Below, in pieces: positions 56,909 through 59,346 of a stretch of 59,346 nt of DNA. The position numbers and the translations under genes are program-made. Source of the DNA: Bacillota bacterium (lineage in GTDB: Bacteria; Bacillota; Clostridia; Tissierellales; MES13); the NCBI GenBank assembly GCA_009711765.1, contig VEND01000118.1:1-59346 (forward strand), written 5' to 3'. Under the pieces are notes generated by a model that saw only the letters and a program-made list of their open reading frames with translations, was not told the origin of the DNA and did no database searches. Each line of letters begins with the position of its first letter. The first letter of the stretch is position 1.

Positions 56909-56932
56909 TTTAGGGTGGTCCTTTTCTTTATG
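56890..56932 (+). terminator. Terminator-like hairpin overlapping the end of recA
   Basis: A 13-bp stem with one mismatch (56890-56902 with 56917-56929); the distal arm is T-rich (CCTTTTCTTTA). The stem starts in the Lys-codon run that ends recA. Confidence 0.7.
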
Positions 56933-57005
56933 TAAATAACAAAAAAAAGTTAAATGAACATTATAAAATACACCTTTTAAGTAATCTTCAAAATAATAGA
57001 TGCAC

Positions 57006-57034
57006 TTGACATATATACCAAAAAGTAATAAAAT
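57006..57034 (+). promoter_or_regulatory. Strong sigma-A promoter for rny
   Basis: Perfect TTGACA (57006-57011), 17-bp spacer, TAAAAT (57029-57034). Predicted start is near 57041, giving a leader of about 155 bases. Confidence 0.85.
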
Positions 57035-57073
57035 AATTACGAGTATCATAGATAAGTCTTTTGGCATGTAAGC

Positions 57074-57132
57074 TTCTACAAGATAATATGTAGAATCAAA
57101 TAGGCCGGGTGACCTCGGTTTATATTTTTTAA
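57074..57132 (+). promoter_or_regulatory. Attenuator-like leader of rny
   Basis: A perfect 7-bp hairpin TTCTACA/TGTAGAA (57074-57080 with 57089-57095) is followed by a terminator-like hairpin: CCGGG/CTCGG (57105-57109 with 57114-57118, TGAC loop) extended by G-U and A-U pairs, then TATATTTTTT. The T-run can pair with TTAAAAAAAA starting near 57146 (antiterminator-like). ACCTC (57112-57116) could also pair with the rny ribosome site GAGGT (57185-57189). I could not match it to a known riboswitch class. Confidence 0.5.
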
Positions 57133-57209
57133 CTTTGTAATTGTATTAAAAAAAACGTAACTTGAAAAATGAATACCATTAAAGGAGGTGCATTGACATT
57201 AATAATATA

Positions 57210-58730
57210 TTGTTAGCAGCAATAACCGCAGCAATTGGTATTCTAATAGGATTTTATATTAGAAAAATAGTTGCTGAAGCAAAAATTAAAAATGCAGAAG
57301 AAGAGGCTAAAAGGATAGTAGAAGAAGCAAAGAAAGAAGCTGAAACAACAAAGAAAGAGCATCTTATTGAAGGAAAAGAAGAAGTCCACAAAATGAGAAA
57401 TGATTTTGAAAAGGAAAGTCGTGAAAGAAGAAATGAACTTCAAAGACTTGAAAGACGACTTGTCCATAAAGAAGAAGTCATAGATAGAAAGGGCGAATCT
57501 TTAGAAAGAAAGGAAGAAAACCTTAATAAGAGATCAAAAAAGTTAGAAAGAAAAGAAAAAGAAATTGATAATGTTCTTGATAAACAAACTCAAGAATTAG
57601 AAAGACTATCAGGACTTACATCTGAAGAAGCAAAAGAACTATTATTAAATGATATAAGAAAAGAAGTAAATCATGAAGCTGCTATTATGATTAAAGAAAT
57701 TGAAAATAAAGCAAAAGTAGAAGCTGACAAAAAAGCAAGAGAAATAGTTACACATGCTATTCAAAAATGCGCTGCCGACCATGTTGCAGAAACGACAGTG
57801 TCTGTAGTTTCATTACCTAATGATGAAATGAAAGGTAGAATTATAGGTAGAGAAGGAAGAAATATTAGAACAATAGAAACTTTAACGGGTATAGACCTAA
57901 TTATAGATGATACACCAGAAGCTGTAATACTTTCTGGATTTGATCCTATAAGAAGAGAAATAGCAAGAATTGCTTTAGAAAAATTAATATCAGATGGTAG
58001 AATACATCCAGCAAGGATAGAAGAAATGGTTGAAAAAGCAACAAAAGAAGTTGATAACTATATAAGAGAGGTTGGAGAACAAGCAACCTTTGATACGGGT
58101 ATACATGGACTACATTCTGAGTTAGTAAGATTGTTGGGAAGACTTAAATTTAGAACAAGCTATGGTCAAAATGTTTTAAAACACTCAATAGAAGTTTCCC
58201 ACTTAGCAAGTATCATGGCTGCTGAAATTGGAGCAGATGTTAAAATTGCTAAACGTGCTGGATTGTTACATGATCTTGGTAAATCAGTAGACCATGAGGT
58301 AGAAGGACCACATGTTACAATAGGAGTTGACTTATGTAAGAAGTATAGAGAAAGTAAAGCAGTAATACATGCAATAGAAGCACACCATGGAGATGTAGAG
58401 GCAAAATCAGTAGAAGCAGTTTTAGTCCAAGCAGCTGATGCTATATCTGCAGCAAGACCTGGTGCAAGAAGAGAAACATTAGAAGCATATATTAAACGAT
58501 TAGAAAAGTTAGAAGAAATAGCTAATAGTTTTGATGGTGTTGAAAAGTCTTATGCTATACAGGCTGGTAGAGAAATAAGAATAATGGTTAAATCAGATGA
58601 AGTTAATGATTTAAATACAGTAAATATTGCTAGAGATATAGTTAAAAGAATAGAAGACGAACTAGATTATCCTGGACAAATAAAAGTCAATGTTATAAGG
58701 GAGACTAGAGCTATAGAATATGCTAAATAA
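57210..58730 (+). CDS. rny: Ribonuclease Y
   Basis: Membrane-anchored endoribonuclease that initiates mRNA decay in Firmicutes. 506 residues as given: N-terminal membrane segment, long coiled coil (about 20-185), KH domain ([20 protein letters not shown]), HD domain with [17 protein letters not shown] and [16 protein letters not shown], and C-terminal [21 protein letters not shown]. The coordinates begin at the first conventional codon, TTG 57210, but the Shine-Dalgarno GGAGGTG is at 57184-57190, 20 bases away, and the membrane segment would be cut short. In-frame ATT codons at 57198 and 57192 fit better, so the true start is probably upstream and non-canonical. Confidence 0.96.
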   Translation: MLAAITAAIGILIGFYIRKIVAEAKIKNAEEEAKRIVEEAKKEAETTKKEHLIEGKEEVHKMRNDFEKESRERRNELQRLERRLVHKEEVIDRKGESLERKEENLNKRSKKLERKEKEIDNVLDKQTQELERLSGLTSEEAKELLLNDIRKEVNHEAAIMIKEIENKAKVEADKKAREIVTHAIQKCAADHVAETTVSVVSLPNDEMKGRIIGREGRNIRTIETLTGIDLIIDDTPEAVILSGFDPIRREIARIALEKLISDGRIHPARIEEMVEKATKEVDNYIREVGEQATFDTGIHGLHSELVRLLGRLKFRTSYGQNVLKHSIEVSHLASIMAAEIGADVKIAKRAGLLHDLGKSVDHEVEGPHVTIGVDLCKKYRESKAVIHAIEAHHGDVEAKSVEAVLVQAADAISAARPGARRETLEAYIKRLEKLEEIANSFDGVEKSYAIQAGREIRIMVKSDEVNDLNTVNIARDIVKRIEDELDYPGQIKVNVIRETRAIEYAK

Positions 58731-58767
58731 GAGAAGTGAAAACTTCTCTTATTTTTATTTTTTTGGG
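58728..58767 (+). terminator. Rho-independent terminator after rny
   Basis: TAAGAGAAGT (58728-58737) pairs perfectly with ACTTCTCTTA (58742-58751) over a GAAA tetraloop, followed by TTTTTATTTTTTTT. Confidence 0.95.
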
Positions 58768-58786
58768 AAAAAATTTCTCTAAAAAA

Positions 58787-58811
58787 AGGGTTTTTTTAAA
58801 ATATATAGAAT
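58787..58811 (+). promoter_or_regulatory. Sigma-H-type promoter of spoVS
   Basis: AGGGTTT (58787-58793), 14 bases, GAAT (58808-58811): one mismatch from AGGATTT with the same 14-base spacing as upstream of spoIIIE. spoVS is a sigma-H gene in B. subtilis, which supports the call. Confidence 0.6.
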
Positions 58812-58860
58812 ACCATATATAACGCAATAAAATATCAAATAATTTAAGGGGGCTATTTCA

Positions 58861-59121
58861 ATGGATATATTAAAAGTATCAGCAAAATCAAGTCCAAATT
58901 CTGTTGCAGGAGCATTAGCAGGAGTACTTAGAGAAAAGGGTACTGCAGAAATTCAAGCAATAGGAGCAGGTGCATTAAATCAAGCAGTAAAAGCTGTAGC
59001 AATTGCTAGAGGATTTGTTGCTCCTAGTGGTGTCGATTTAATTTGTGTACCAGCATTCACTGACATTGAAATTGATGGTGAAGAGAGAACTGCTATTAAA
59101 TTAATAGTAGAACCTAGATAA
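58861..59121 (+). CDS. spoVS: Stage V sporulation protein S
   Basis: 86-residue Alba-like protein conserved in spore formers and some others; needed for normal septation and coat stages in B. subtilis, though its binding target is unsettled. The sequence is nearly invariant: ILKVSAKSSPNSVAGALAGV, GTAEIQAIGAGALNQAVKAV and FTDIEIDGEERTAIKLIVEP. AAGGGGG is the ribosome site. It has its own promoter and terminator, so it is a single-gene unit. rny-spoVS adjacency is common in Firmicutes. Confidence 0.98.
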   Translation: MDILKVSAKSSPNSVAGALAGVLREKGTAEIQAIGAGALNQAVKAVAIARGFVAPSGVDLICVPAFTDIEIDGEERTAIKLIVEPR

Positions 59122-59125
59122 AGAT

Positions 59126-59153
59126 AAAAAGCCTGCTTCTTGCAGGTTTTTTT
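59126..59153 (+). terminator. Rho-independent terminator after spoVS
   Basis: CCTGC (59132-59136) pairs with GCAGG (59142-59146), extended by G-U and A-U pairs to the AAAAA on the left, then TTTTTTT. Confidence 0.88.
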
Positions 59154-59179
59154 ATTGTATAAGAAAGTATAAATTTTTT

Positions 59180-59188
59180 TGATATAAT
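59180..59188 (+). promoter_or_regulatory. Extended -10 promoter for the right-edge gene
   Basis: TGA followed by a perfect TATAAT (59183-59188) after a T-rich stretch; the -35 is poor. It lies about 90 bases before the partial gene. Confidence 0.5.
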
Positions 59189-59277
59189 AGAGTAGGTGAA
59201 AGTCAGATGATGTCTATACCACAGAATTTATGCAAACTATTTACAGTAAAAATATGGTTGCGCTTAAGGAGGTAACT

Positions 59278-59346
59278 ATGGGTACTGGAATAATCAAAAA
59301 AATATTGATAGATCATTGGGATGAATTTTACGAACTTTATGATTAC
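59278..59346 (+). CDS. Likely transposase (zinc-binding N-terminal domain type), 3'-truncated by window edge
   Basis: Only 23 codons are present, opening MGTGIIKKILIDHWDEFYEL and running to the edge. AAGGAGG lies 5-6 bases before the ATG, so the start is credible. The pattern IIKKIL-DHWDEFY resembles the beginning of IS91-type transposases with an N-terminal zinc-binding domain, as I recall them; the cysteines that would confirm this lie beyond the window. An unrelated hypothetical protein cannot be excluded. Confidence 0.45.
   Translation, partial: MGTGIIKKILIDHWDEFYELYDY

Noticed and set aside
56840-57067. 75-codon minus-strand open frame across the recA terminator
   Set aside because: It reads through the terminator stem and the rny promoter, is Phe/Leu low-complexity, and has no ribosome site.
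57041-57130. Purine, T-box, c-di-GMP or fluoride riboswitch in the rny leader
   Set aside because: The diagnostic conserved loops and junction sequences of these classes are not present; only generic hairpins are seen.
57193-57198. TTGACA as a -35 box at the rny start
   Set aside because: No -10-like hexamer lies 16-18 bases downstream and it would start transcription inside the coding region.

Overview
The window is a low-G+C (about 30% by eye) chromosomal segment from a spore-forming, anaerobic-type Firmicute, best matching Clostridia/Tissierellia. The case rests on codon use, strong AGGAGG ribosome sites, the Gram-positive PolC, CodY, RNase Y, a Firmicute LexA box, and the sporulation genes spoVS, ymxH/ylmC and spoIIIE. 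Gene order is the conserved Firmicute core running from the end of the fatty-acid cluster to recA-rny-spoVS. Almost every gene is on the + strand. I see no frameshifted gene and no CRISPR array. Mobile DNA appears only at the extreme right edge.

Region by region: (1) 1-9.9 kb: 3' end of fabF, then rnc, an Elp3-like radical SAM gene, smc, the SRP set ftsY-ylxM-ffh, rpsP and khpA. (2) 9.9-13.7 kb: rimM-trmD-rplS, rbgA, rnhB, then the only clear minus-strand gene, a small membrane protein. (3) 13.8-19.9 kb: dprA, topA, hslVU, codY. (4) 20-23.1 kb: rpsB-tsf-pyrH-frr and an unrecognised 62-residue gene. (5) 23.1-33.6 kb: uppS-cdsA-dxr-rseP-ispG (undecaprenyl and phospholipid precursors, MEP pathway, site-2 protease), a GT2 glycosyltransferase, an MgtC-family gene and polC. 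(6) 33.6-41.4 kb: the rimP-nusA-ylxR-ylxQ-infB-rbfA-nrnA-truB-ribF-rpsO translation operon. (7) 41.5-51.6 kb: pnp, a NodB-like deacetylase, an M16 peptidase, ymxH, dapG, tepA, uppP, spoIIIE. (8) 51.6-59.3 kb: mnmH, rimO, pgsA, cinA, recA, rny, spoVS and the start of a likely transposase.

Functionally this is translation and ribosome assembly, protein export, chromosome segregation and replication, RNA decay and envelope precursor supply. I found no new multi-gene system. The interesting material is regulatory. There is a long hairpin in front of rnc (possible RNase III self-control). Structured leaders precede rplS, rpsB and rpsO; the rpsO leader has a segment that could pair with the Shine-Dalgarno site. 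A promoter-proximal terminator precedes rimP-nusA. A perfect sigma-H-type promoter precedes spoIIIE and a near match precedes spoVS. recA has a LexA operator plus a hairpin over its ribosome site. rny has an attenuator-like leader and apparently lacks a conventional start codon at the right distance from its Shine-Dalgarno site.
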